Of a stretch of 64,000 bases of DNA, positions 46,589 to 54,914 are shown one piece after another (the first letter of the stretch is position 1; every line of letters begins with the position of its first letter). The translations under genes and the position numbers were made by a program. The DNA comes from Solidesulfovibrio sp. GTDB lineage: Bacteria; Desulfobacterota; Desulfovibrionia; Desulfovibrionales; Desulfovibrionaceae. The stretch lies in NCBI RefSeq assembly GCF_038562415.1, contig NZ_JBCFBA010000001.1, positions 310,001 through 374,000 of the forward strand. Direction: 5' to 3'. A model generated the notes under the pieces. The model searched no databases. It was not told the origin of the DNA and saw only the letters and a program-made list of their open reading frames with translations.

Positions 46589-47545
46589 ATGAGCACCGCA
46601 AACGCATCCTCCCCCCCTGCCCCCTCCCACCCCTGGGTGGACCGTTACCTGGAGCACCTGGTCGTGGCCAAGGGGCTGTCCGAGCACTCTCTTGCAGCCT
46701 ATTCTACCGATATCACAAGCTTTTTGATTTTCTTAAACACGCATGACGGCGTGCTGGAACGCGTCACCGACGACACGCTGTTCCTCTATCTGATGCATTT
46801 GCGCGCCCGGGGGCTGGCCAGCCGGTCCCTGGCCCGGCACTTGTCGGCCCTGCGGGGATTTTTCGCCTTTGCCGCCGACGAGGCCTGGCTGCCCGGCTCC
46901 CCGGCGGCGCTGATTGAGAACCCCAAGCTGCCGCGCCTGTTGCCCGACGTGCTCTCCCGCGAGGAGGTCGCGCGGCTTCTGGCCGCGCCGGATACCGAAA
47001 CCCCGCTGGGCTACCGCGACCGGACCATGCTGGAACTGCTCTACGCCGCCGGGCTGCGCGTCTCGGAGCTGGTGGGCCTGACGCTTGGCGATTTCGACGC
47101 CCAGGCCGGGCTGTTGCGCGTTTTCGGCAAGGGGGCCAAGGAGCGCCTCACCCCCATCCACGCCCTGGCCCGGGAGTTTCTGGCCACCTATATCGCCACG
47201 GTACGCGGCGCCTTCCGTCCCCGGGAGCCGTTCCTGTTCCTCAACCGCTCGGGCACGGGCCTCACCCGCCAGGCCGTGTGGAAGGGCATCAAGCGCCACG
47301 CCCTGGCCGCCGGCGTGTCCCGGGACATTTCGCCCCACAGCCTGCGCCACTCCTTCGCCACCCATCTGCTCGAAGGCGGGGCCGACCTGCGCACCGTCCA
47401 GATGCTGCTCGGCCACGCCGACATCAGCGCCACGGAAATCTATACCCATGTCCAGGCCGGCCGGCTGTTGGCCGTGCACCGCGCCCACCATCCCCGCTCC
47501 GGCCCGGCGGCCAAACCCGCTCCGGACGAGCCGGAGCAACGTTAA
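46589..47545 (+). CDS. xerD: Tyrosine recombinase XerC/XerD
   Basis: A 318-residue site-specific recombinase. The N-terminal SAM-like core-binding domain (VDRYLEHLVVAKGLSEHSLA) is followed by the catalytic domain with LLYAAGLRVSELVGL (Arg), GKGAKERLTPIH (Lys), the HSLRHSFATHLLEGG (His, Arg) and LLGHADISATEIYTHV (His, Tyr nucleophile). It would act at dif, which lies 10 kb away. The start at ATG 46589 has no clear ribosome binding site; GTG 46562 is another option. Whether it is XerC or XerD is not settled. Confidence 0.9.
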   Translation: MSTANASSPPAPSHPWVDRYLEHLVVAKGLSEHSLAAYSTDITSFLIFLNTHDGVLERVTDDTLFLYLMHLRARGLASRSLARHLSALRGFFAFAADEAWLPGSPAALIENPKLPRLLPDVLSREEVARLLAAPDTETPLGYRDRTMLELLYAAGLRVSELVGLTLGDFDAQAGLLRVFGKGAKERLTPIHALAREFLATYIATVRGAFRPREPFLFLNRSGTGLTRQAVWKGIKRHALAAGVSRDISPHSLRHSFATHLLEGGADLRTVQMLLGHADISATEIYTHVQAGRLLAVHRAHHPRSGPAAKPAPDEPEQR

Positions 47546-47560
47546 AGTGAAACATTACCT

Positions 47561-50323
47561 ATGAGCTTTCCACCAAAGCCGCCCCTGCAAAAGGCCCCGG
47601 TCATCGTCACCGGCCACGCCAACGCCGACTTCGACTGCCTGGCCGCCATCATCGCCGCCGGCAAGCTCTATCCCGGGGCCACGCTGATCTTTCCGGGCAG
47701 CCAGGAAAAAAACCTCCGGCATTTCTTCATCCAAAGCGCGACCTATCTCTTCAATTTCAAGAACTTCAAGGATATCGAGCCGCAAAGCGTCCAGACCCTG
47801 GTGCTGGTCGACACCCGCCAGCGCTCCCGCGTGCCCCACATCGAGCCGGTGTTCGCCAATCCGGGCCTGACCATCCACTGCTACGACCACCACCCGGACA
47901 CCGACGAGGACGTCGCGGCCACGGTCAGCCTGGTCAGGCCCTGGGGCTCCACCACGGCCATCCTCATGGAACGCATCATGGCCGAGAACCTGGAGCTGAC
48001 CACGGACGAGGCCACCATCCTGGGCCTTGGCATCTACGAGGACACGGGCTCGTTCACCTTCGCCTCGACCACCGAGCACGACCTGGCCGCCGCCGCCTGG
48101 CTGCGCGGCCGGGGCATGGACGTGGGGGTGATCGCCGACCTCATGACCCGGGAGCTGTCCTCGGAACAGATCACCATCATGAGCCAGCTCATCGAGTCGG
48201 CGCAAACCCACGACGTCAACGGCGTGGAAGTGGTCATCGCCGAGGCCACCAGCGACCAGTACGTGGGCGATTTCGCCCTGCTCGTGCACAAGTTCCTGGA
48301 CATGGAGAACCTGCGCGTGCTTTTCGCCATCGGGCTCATGAACGACCGGGTGCACCTGGTCGCCCGCTCGCGCACGCCGGACGTGGACGTGGGCAGGATA
48401 TGCGCCTCCCTGGGCGGCGGCGGCCATCCCTACGCCGCCTCGGCCTCCATAAAAAACCGCACCCTGACGCAGGTGCGCGAGGAACTCTTCGGCCTGCTCT
48501 ATTCCCAGGTCAACCCGCAGATCCTGGTGCGCCAGCTCATGAGCAAGCCGGCCGTGTCCATCGAGGAAACCGCCTCCATGCGCCGGGCCGAGGAGATCAT
48601 GACCCGCTACGGCCTGAAAGCCCTGCCGGTCATCGCCGGCAAGGGCAACCGCCGCTGCCTGGGCGTCATCGAGCACGACATCATGGACAAGGCCATCAAC
48701 CATGGCCTGGGCGACGTGCCGGTCGCCGAATACATGATCCGCGACCCGGCCGTGGTCACGCCGGAAACCGACCTCTACCCGGTCATGGAGATCATCCTGG
48801 GCCGGCGGCAGCGGCTGGTGCCGGTGGTGGAAAACGGCAAGCTTTCGGGCGTGGTCACGCGCACCGACCTGGTCAACACGCTGGTCAAGGAACCGGCCCG
48901 CATCCCGGAATCGCTTTTGCCCGAGCGCAAGCGCGACCGCAACATCGGCGGCCTGCTGCGCGAACGACTTCCTAAAGAACTGCTTGAACTTTTGCGCAAG
49001 GCCGGCAGCCTGGGCCAGAGCCTGGGCTACGGCGTCTACGTGGTGGGCGGCTTCGTGCGCGACGTGCTGCTCAAGCACCCCAATTTCGACGTGGACCTGG
49101 TGGTCGAGGGCGACGGCATCGCCTTTGCCGCGGCTATGGTCCGGGAGATGGGCGGCCGGTTCAAGTCCCACCCGAAGTTCAAGACGGCCGTGGTGGTCCT
49201 GCCCGACGGCCAGCGCGTGGACGTGGCCACGGCCCGGCTCGAATACTACGAATACCCGGCCGCCCTGCCCACGGTGGAGCTGTCCTCCATCAAGATGGAC
49301 CTCTACCGCCGGGACTTCACGGTCAACGCCCTGGCCGTGCACCTTTCGCCCGAGCGCTTCGGCGAACTGGTGGATTTCTTCGGCGCCCAGCGCGACATCA
49401 AGGAACGCGTGCTGCGCGTGCTGCACTCCTTAAGCTTCGTCGAGGACCCCACGCGCATCGTGCGGGCCATCCGCTTCAGCGAGCGCTTCGGCTTCCGCAT
49501 CGGGGCGCAAACCGACCGGCTGATCAAGAACGCCGTGCGCCACAACTTCTTCCACAAGCTCTCCGGCGCCCGGGTCTTCCACGAACTGCGCCTGATCCTG
49601 GAGGAGAAAACCCCCCTGTCCTGCCTGCGCCGCATGCAGGAATACAAGCTATTAGCCGCCGTCCATCCGCTGTTGGCCCTGACCCCGGCCCGGGAAGGCG
49701 TGCTCATGGAGGTGGAAAACGTCATCAACTGGTACCGGCTGCTCTACATCGAGCCGGCGCCGCGCACCTGGCTGGTCTATTTCCTGGCCCTGTGCTCGGG
49801 CATGGACGCCCAGCAGTTCGGGGCCGTCGGCAAGCGCCTCAACTTCTCCAAGCGCACGGCCGAGGACCTCGCCCGCCTGCGCGAGATGGTGCGCGACACG
49901 GCGCAGGGGCTTTTCAACTGGGAATACCACAAGGGGCCCCTGTCCGGGCTCTATTTCCTGCTCGAGGACCTGCCCATCGAGGGGGCGCTGTTCCTCATGG
50001 CCCGCAATCCCCGGGAGCCGCTCCAGAAATACGTGTCCCTCTTTCTCACCGGGCTTCGCAACAAGCGGGTGGAAATCACCGGCAACGACCTCAAGAAACT
50101 CGGCATCGAGCCCGGCCCCCGCTATACCGACATCCTGCGCCAGATCACGGCGGCGGTCATCGACGGTCACGCCCCCTGCCGCTCCGAGCAGCTGGAACTG
50201 GTGCGGCGGCTGGCGGCCGGGCGCTCCATCGCGTCTTTGCTGGCCCGGACCACGACCGGCGAGCGCTGCACGCTGCCCGCCGCCACGGCACCGCCCGAAG
50301 CCACGGACGGGGATGAGGCCTGA
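47561..50323 (+). CDS. DHH-CBS-tRNA nucleotidyltransferase fusion protein
   Basis: A 920-residue multidomain protein. Residues about 1-310 are a DHH/DHHA1 phosphoesterase (VTGHANADFDCLAA, YDHHPDTDEDVAATVS, GGGGHPYAASASIKN). Two CBS domains follow at about 320-440 (MSKPAVSIEETASMRRAEEI, MIRDPAVVTPETDLYPVME). The rest is a class II tRNA nucleotidyltransferase/poly(A) polymerase head (YVVGGFVRDVLL, FDVDLVVEGDG) and body (RRDFTVNALAVHL, DPTRIVRAIRFSERFGF). It likely adds A or CCA to tRNA 3' ends. The start is 15 bases after xerD. Confidence 0.9.
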   Translation: MSFPPKPPLQKAPVIVTGHANADFDCLAAIIAAGKLYPGATLIFPGSQEKNLRHFFIQSATYLFNFKNFKDIEPQSVQTLVLVDTRQRSRVPHIEPVFANPGLTIHCYDHHPDTDEDVAATVSLVRPWGSTTAILMERIMAENLELTTDEATILGLGIYEDTGSFTFASTTEHDLAAAAWLRGRGMDVGVIADLMTRELSSEQITIMSQLIESAQTHDVNGVEVVIAEATSDQYVGDFALLVHKFLDMENLRVLFAIGLMNDRVHLVARSRTPDVDVGRICASLGGGGHPYAASASIKNRTLTQVREELFGLLYSQVNPQILVRQLMSKPAVSIEETASMRRAEEIMTRYGLKALPVIAGKGNRRCLGVIEHDIMDKAINHGLGDVPVAEYMIRDPAVVTPETDLYPVMEIILGRRQRLVPVVENGKLSGVVTRTDLVNTLVKEPARIPESLLPERKRDRNIGGLLRERLPKELLELLRKAGSLGQSLGYGVYVVGGFVRDVLLKHPNFDVDLVVEGDGIAFAAAMVREMGGRFKSHPKFKTAVVVLPDGQRVDVATARLEYYEYPAALPTVELSSIKMDLYRRDFTVNALAVHLSPERFGELVDFFGAQRDIKERVLRVLHSLSFVEDPTRIVRAIRFSERFGFRIGAQTDRLIKNAVRHNFFHKLSGARVFHELRLILEEKTPLSCLRRMQEYKLLAAVHPLLALTPAREGVLMEVENVINWYRLLYIEPAPRTWLVYFLALCSGMDAQQFGAVGKRLNFSKRTAEDLARLREMVRDTAQGLFNWEYHKGPLSGLYFLLEDLPIEGALFLMARNPREPLQKYVSLFLTGLRNKRVEITGNDLKKLGIEPGPRYTDILRQITAAVIDGHAPCRSEQLELVRRLAAGRSIASLLARTTTGERCTLPAATAPPEATDGDEA

Positions 50324-50430
50324 TCGTCGCGCCAGGGCTGGATTCCGGGGAGCGACGTCGCCAAACGTTCAACAAACACTTTTACTTTTCCCGGGGCATA
50401 TCCGTTCGCGGGGGAGGTGCCGCGCCCGGC

Positions 50431-50459
50431 TCGACATTTGGCCGGCTTGGGGCTATTTT
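50431..50459 (+). promoter_or_regulatory. Probable hisD promoter
   Basis: TCGACA (50431-50436), 17 bases, TATTTT (50454-50459). It lies about 54 bases before hisD, in a gene-free stretch. Confidence 0.6.
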
Positions 50460-50512
50460 TTTTATTTCCGAACAACATCCCAGCGCATCCCTTTCGGATA
50501 AGGATATTCCGT

Positions 50513-51820
50513 ATGCCCTGCCCCAGTTTCATGGTCAACGGCCCGGAGGATTTCGGGCCCATCCGCGCCTTGCTCGACAGCCGCGAGGAGGCCGCCGGCG
50601 ACGCGGCCCAGAAAGTCGAACGCATCCTGGCCGACGTGGCGAAACGCGGCGACGAGGCCCTGGTCGATTTCACCAGCCGGTTCGACTGCTCCACCTTCGA
50701 CGCCTCCTGCATCCGGGTCGCGCCCGCGGACATCGCCGCCGGCCTGGCCGCCATTCCCGCGTCCGACGCGGCCATCATTGCCGAGGCGGCGGACAACATC
50801 CGCGCCTTCCACGCCGCCCAGAAGGAACGCTCCTGGTGGCAGCCCGCCGCCGACGGCACCATGCTCGGCCAGATCGTCAGCCCGGTGGACGCGGCCGGCT
50901 GCTACGTGCCCGGCGGGCGCGGCGGCGAAACGCCGCTTATTTCCAGCCTGCTCATGAACGCCATCCCGGCGCAGGTGGCCGGCGTGCCGCGCATCGTGGC
51001 CGTCTCCCCGCCGCGCGCCGACGGGACGCTCAATCCCTACATCCTGGCCGCCGCCGCCATCTGCGGCATCGAGGAAATCCACCGGGTGGGCAGCGCCTGG
51101 GCCGTGGCCGCCCTGGCCTACGGCACGGCCTCCATCAAGCCCGTCGACGTCATCGCCGGGCCGGGCAACATCTACGTGACCACGGCCAAGCGGCTTCTCA
51201 TCGGCAAGGTCGGCATCGACATGATCGCCGGCCCCAGCGAAATCGCCATCCTGGCCGATGCCAGCGCCAACCCCGAGTGGCTGGCCGCGGACATGCTCTC
51301 CCAGGCCGAGCACGACCCCATGGCCGCGGCCATCTGCGTCTCCACCGAGGCGGCGCTGTTGCAGGAGGTGTGCGAGGCCCTCAGGCGCCAACTGGCCGAC
51401 CTGCCGCGAAACGAGATCGCCGCCGCCGCCCTCGGCAGGTTCGGCGCCCTGGTGGCCGTGCCGGACCTCGACGTCGGCATGGCTCTTCTCAACGCCATGG
51501 CGCCCGAGCATTTCGAACTGTGCGTGGCCGATCCCTGGAGCCTGGTCGGCAAGGTGCGCCATGCCGGCGCGGTGTTTCTGGGCCACCACTGCCCGGAGCC
51601 GGTGGGCGACTACTTCGCCGGCCCCAACCACGTGCTGCCGACCATGGGCACGGCCCGGTTTTCCTCGGCCCTGTCCGTGGCGACGTTCACCAAGAAAACC
51701 AGCCTCATCGCCGCCGCCCCGGGCTACGTTTCCGCCCACGGCGCGAAGATCGCCCGCCTGGCCCGGCTCGAAAACCTGGAAGCCCACGCCAGAAGCGTGG
51801 AATGCCGGCTCAAATCCTAA
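50513..51820 (+). CDS. hisD: Histidinol dehydrogenase
   Basis: A 435-residue zinc enzyme carrying out the last two oxidations of histidine synthesis. Family segments are FDASCIRVAPADI, YVPGGRGGETPLISSLLMNA, PGNIYVTTAKRLLIGKVGID, IAGPSEIAILAD and LSQAEHDPMAAA. The ATG at 50513 follows an AAGGA; the frame open to 50417 has no such site. It is alone among his genes here and is followed 16 bases later by purC, a pathway connected through AICAR. Confidence 0.95.
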   Translation: MPCPSFMVNGPEDFGPIRALLDSREEAAGDAAQKVERILADVAKRGDEALVDFTSRFDCSTFDASCIRVAPADIAAGLAAIPASDAAIIAEAADNIRAFHAAQKERSWWQPAADGTMLGQIVSPVDAAGCYVPGGRGGETPLISSLLMNAIPAQVAGVPRIVAVSPPRADGTLNPYILAAAAICGIEEIHRVGSAWAVAALAYGTASIKPVDVIAGPGNIYVTTAKRLLIGKVGIDMIAGPSEIAILADASANPEWLAADMLSQAEHDPMAAAICVSTEAALLQEVCEALRRQLADLPRNEIAAAALGRFGALVAVPDLDVGMALLNAMAPEHFELCVADPWSLVGKVRHAGAVFLGHHCPEPVGDYFAGPNHVLPTMGTARFSSALSVATFTKKTSLIAAAPGYVSAHGAKIARLARLENLEAHARSVECRLKS

Positions 51821-51836
51821 GCGAGGACCAACGCCC

Positions 51837-52730
51837 ATGACCGCCGTGACCGAAACCGACATCAAGGCCTATCCCCTGCGCTCGCGCGGCAAAGTCCGCG
51901 ACATCTACGAACTGTCCCCGGAAAGCCTGCTCATCGTCACCACCGACCGCATCTCGGCCTATGACGTCATCATGCCCGACCCCATCCCGCAAAAGGGCGT
52001 GATCCTCAACCAGATCACGCTGTTTTGGATGGACATGTTCAAGGACATGATCCCCAACCATCTGCTGGCCACGGACGTCGCCGACTTCCCGGCCGACCTG
52101 GCGCCCTACGCCGACATGCTCCAGGGGCGGGCCGTGGTGGCCAAGAAGGCCAGGCCGCTGCCCATCGAGTGCATCGTGCGCGGCTTCATCACCGGCTCGG
52201 GGCTTGCGGACTACAAGGCCACCGGGACCGTGTCCGGCCATGCCTTGCCCGCCGGCCTGGTCGAAGCCGACATCCTGCCCGAGCCGCTTTTCACGCCCTC
52301 GACCAAAGCGGAGCTCGGCGCCCACGACGAGAACATCACCCTGGCCAAGGCCAAGGACATGCTCGGCAAGGAGCTGTGCGACAAGGTCGAGGCAGTCAGC
52401 CTGGCCATGTATGCCCAGGCCCGCGACTACGCCCGGGCGCGCGGCATCGTCATCGCCGACACCAAGTTCGAGTTCGGCCTGACCGACGACGGCCTCATTC
52501 TCATCGACGAGGTGCTCACCCCGGATTCCTCGCGCTTCTGGCCGGCCGAGGGCTACGCCCCGGGCAAGGCCCAGCCGAGCTTCGACAAGCAGTACCTGCG
52601 CGACTGGCTGACCTCGGTCGGATTCGACAGGCAGCCGCCCGCGCCGCGCCTGCCCGAGGCCGTGGTGGCCAGGACGCGCGAAAAGTACCTGGCGGCCTAC
52701 GAAGTGCTGACCGGGAAAAAGTTGTTCTGA
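51837..52730 (+). CDS. purC: Phosphoribosylaminoimidazole-succinocarboxamide synthase
   Basis: A 297-residue SAICAR synthetase, the step of purine synthesis that joins aspartate to CAIR. It has LRSRGKVRDIYELSPESLLI, TDRISAYDVIMPDPIPQKG, IVRGFITGSGLADYKATG, IADTKFEFGLTDDGLILIDE and DSSRFWPAEGY. The length fits the fungal-like long SAICAR synthetase form. The start ATG at 51837 follows GCGAGG. It is probably co-transcribed with hisD. Confidence 0.95.
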   Translation: MTAVTETDIKAYPLRSRGKVRDIYELSPESLLIVTTDRISAYDVIMPDPIPQKGVILNQITLFWMDMFKDMIPNHLLATDVADFPADLAPYADMLQGRAVVAKKARPLPIECIVRGFITGSGLADYKATGTVSGHALPAGLVEADILPEPLFTPSTKAELGAHDENITLAKAKDMLGKELCDKVEAVSLAMYAQARDYARARGIVIADTKFEFGLTDDGLILIDEVLTPDSSRFWPAEGYAPGKAQPSFDKQYLRDWLTSVGFDRQPPAPRLPEAVVARTREKYLAAYEVLTGKKLF

Positions 52731-52744
52731 CCGCCACTTTCTTC

Positions 52745-52771
52745 TTGCCAACACAAGGGAGTTCGTATAGA
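52745..52771 (+). promoter_or_regulatory. Probable tRNA-Ser promoter
   Basis: TTGCCA at 52745-52750, 15 bases, then TATAGA at 52766-52771, sixteen bases before the tRNA. The spacing is slightly short. Confidence 0.5.
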
Positions 52772-52786
52772 TAGACGAGCTCTTGC

Positions 52787-52876
52787 GGAGAGGTGTCCGA
52801 GCGGCCGAAGGAGTACGATTGGAAATCGTATGTACCTTGACGGGTACCGAGGGTTCAAATCCCTCCCTCTCCGCCA
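52787..52876 (+). tRNA. tRNA-Ser (anticodon GGA)
   Basis: A 90-base tRNA including its encoded CCA. The acceptor stem is GGAGAGG/CCTCTCC with discriminator G; the anticodon stem ACGAT/ATCGT holds loop TTGGAAA (anticodon GGA, reading UCC and UCU). A long variable arm (GTACC, TTGACG, GGTAC) identifies it as class II serine. The T-arm is GAGGG TTCAAAT CCCTC. It sits 10 bases ahead of the SRP RNA. Confidence 0.97.
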
Positions 52877-52886
52877 GCTAAATTTT

Positions 52887-52975
52887 GGGGAAGTCGGGCG
52901 GCGGTTTCGCCGCCAACCCCGTCAGGTCCGAAAGGAAGCAGCGGTAACGGTTGGAGCCGGGTGTCCGGCTTCCCT
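52887..52975 (+). ncRNA. ffs: Signal recognition particle 4.5S RNA
   Basis: The small bacterial SRP RNA that binds Ffh to target membrane proteins. The 5' GGGGAAGTCGG pairs with the 3' CCGGCTTCCC. The conserved distal hairpin region is present as GTCAGGTCCGAAAGGAAGCA, the Ffh-binding loops. The GGCGGTTTCGCCGCC segment forms a small extra hairpin near the 5' end. It ends close to a strong terminator. Confidence 0.93.
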
Positions 52976-52978
52976 TGA

Positions 52979-53005
52979 AAGCGCGAGGCAACTCGCGCTT
53001 TTTTT
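52979..53005 (+). terminator. Rho-independent terminator after the SRP RNA
   Basis: A 9-bp stem, AAGCGCGAG and CTCGCGCTT, with a GCAA loop and a seven-T run. Confidence 0.93.
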
Positions 53006-53081
53006 ATGCCCGCTCGGGCACCTTCCGGCCCCCGCATTTCCGGCCGCGCCAGCCGGTCCGAACGCCTCGCCCGATCCCTTG

Positions 53082-53169
<88 letters not shown>

Positions 53170-53215
53170 CCGGAGGCTTCCCCCCACCTCCCCCCACCTC
53201 CCCCCATCCCTCTCC

Positions 53216-53815
53216 CTACCGTTCCAGGTACTCCAGTTCCGTGCCGGCCAGGGCGACGGCCGCCCCGGTTACGTGGCCGGCCTCGATGCCGAAGCGCAGC
53301 ACTTCCCCGAGCGCAAGCGGCGCGGCCACGGGCAGGGGAAAGTCCGCCCGGCGCGAGCGCGGCCGCTTGTCCACGAAGACGAAAAGCGAAACCTCCCCGG
53401 CCCCGTGCTCGCGGTAGGCCCGGGCGGCGGCCAGGGCCGTGCCGCCGGAGGTGAGCACGTCGTCGAGGATGACGACGGGCAGGGGCAGCATCCGGCCGAA
53501 CACCTGGCCGGCCAGCCCCTTTTCCGCGTCGTCGGGCCGAAAAAGGAGCAGCGGCAGGCCGAAGCGCCCGGCGAAGGCCCCGGCCAGGACCGGCGACAGC
53601 AGGCTGGCCGCCGAGGCCACGGCCGCCACGCGCTGCCCGAGGTGGCGGCCGAACAGGTCGCCGCACAGGCGCAAGCCGTCCGGGGCGCACAGGAAATGGC
53701 GCAACGACACGTAGACGTGGCTCAAGCGGCCCGACTTGAGGGTGACGGGCCGTGGCGAGACGGTCACGGCGCCGGCTTCCCACAGCGCCCGGCACAGACG
53801 TTGTTCCAGGGGCAT
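53216..53815 (-). CDS. pyrE: Orotate phosphoribosyltransferase-like protein
   Basis: A 199-residue type I phosphoribosyltransferase. It begins EQRLCRALWEAGAVTVSPRP, then VTLKSGRLSHVYVSLRHF as in OPRT, and has the PRPP loop VVILDDVLTSGGTALAAARA. Orotate is the likely base, making OMP in pyrimidine synthesis, but some relatives use other bases. The last genes of this minus-strand group (MFS, aldo-keto reductase, this gene) run in the same direction; the 65-base gap to the reductase leaves co-transcription open. Confidence 0.78.
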   Translation of the reverse strand: MPLEQRLCRALWEAGAVTVSPRPVTLKSGRLSHVYVSLRHFLCAPDGLRLCGDLFGRHLGQRVAAVASAASLLSPVLAGAFAGRFGLPLLLFRPDDAEKGLAGQVFGRMLPLPVVILDDVLTSGGTALAAARAYREHGAGEVSLFVFVDKRPRSRRADFPLPVAAPLALGEVLRFGIEAGHVTGAAVALAGTELEYLER

Positions 53816-53880
53816 GGCCTTTCTCCCGGGCTGGCGTTGGGGGCCGGGAAGGGGTTCGTGTCAGCCTTCCCGGCCCGTGG

Positions 53881-54903
53881 TCACTGGGCGGCCTTGTGGC
53901 TGTCGAACATGGCCAGGTGCTCGCGCAGCATTTCCGGAATGGGCAGATTGTACGGGCAGCGCGTGGCGCATTCGCCGCAGTCCAGGCAGTTTCGCACCGA
54001 CTCCATGGTCGTGGCGGCGAATTTGACCGCCTTGGCCGGAGACATGCGCTTGGCCACCACCCGGTACATCATGGCGTAGGTGATGCTCACGCCCTGCGGG
54101 CAGGGCTGGCAGTATTCGCAGCGCCGGCAAAACCGCGAGCCGAGCTCGTCGCGGTAGGCCTGCGCCTTGGCTTCGTCGGCCTCGGTCCAGTCCGCCTCGG
54201 CCGCAAAGATGTCCACGGCCAGGTCCACCTGCTCCACGGTGTCGCAGCCGGGCAGCGCCAGCAGGCCCGGGTCGCGGCGCAGGAAGCGCAGGGCCAGCCC
54301 GCCGTCGTCGAGCATGCCGCCGGCGAAGGGCTTCATGACCAGGATACCCATGCCCGCCGCCTTGGCCTCGGGGAAGAGGTTGTCGGCCGCCTCGGTCTCG
54401 ACGATGTTGTAGGGAAACTGGACGGTGGCGAAAAGCCCGGTGGCCACGAGCTTTCGGGCCATGGCCAGGCTGTGGGAGGTGATGCCGATGTGGCGGATCT
54501 TGCCTTGGGTTCGGGCGGCCTCCAGGGCCTCCATGGCCCCGCCCGGGCCGAGCAGGGCCTCGAGCTCCTCGGGCTTGGACACCTGGTGGGGCTGGTAGAG
54601 GTCGATGTAATCGGTGCCGAGGCGCGCAAGGCTCAGTTCGAGTTCCTCCATGGCCGCCTTGGCCGAGCGCTGGCCGGTCTTGGTGGCGATGACCACCTTG
54701 TCGCGAAGGCCGGCAAAGGCCCGGCCCATCTTCTCCTCGCTGTCCACGTAGCGGTTGGCGGTGTCGAAAAAGGTGACGCCCCGGTCCACGGCGTGGCGCA
54801 GCACGGTTTCCGCCTCTTCGAAATTCAGGCGGATGAGGGGGATGCCGCCGAACCCGACGGCCGAGACCATGATTCCGGTCGATCCCAACGGCACAAGACG
54901 CAT
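53881..54903 (-). CDS. Aldo/keto reductase with two [4Fe-4S] clusters
   Basis: A 340-residue protein. The N-terminal TIM barrel is aldo-keto reductase-like (GSTGIMVSAVGFGGIPLIRL, FFDTANRYVDSEEKMGRAF, DYIDLYQPHQVSK). The C-terminal 90 residues carry two ferredoxin-type cysteine sets: CRRCEYCQPCPQG and CLDCGECATRCPYN. Such fused enzymes are common in anaerobes; the substrate is unknown. AAGGAG lies upstream of the ATG. It starts 11 bases after the MFS gene ends. Confidence 0.88.
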   Translation of the reverse strand: MRLVPLGSTGIMVSAVGFGGIPLIRLNFEEAETVLRHAVDRGVTFFDTANRYVDSEEKMGRAFAGLRDKVVIATKTGQRSAKAAMEELELSLARLGTDYIDLYQPHQVSKPEELEALLGPGGAMEALEAARTQGKIRHIGITSHSLAMARKLVATGLFATVQFPYNIVETEAADNLFPEAKAAGMGILVMKPFAGGMLDDGGLALRFLRRDPGLLALPGCDTVEQVDLAVDIFAAEADWTEADEAKAQAYRDELGSRFCRRCEYCQPCPQGVSITYAMMYRVVAKRMSPAKAVKFAATTMESVRNCLDCGECATRCPYNLPIPEMLREHLAMFDSHKAAQ

Positions 54904-54914
54904 GCGATGCTCCT

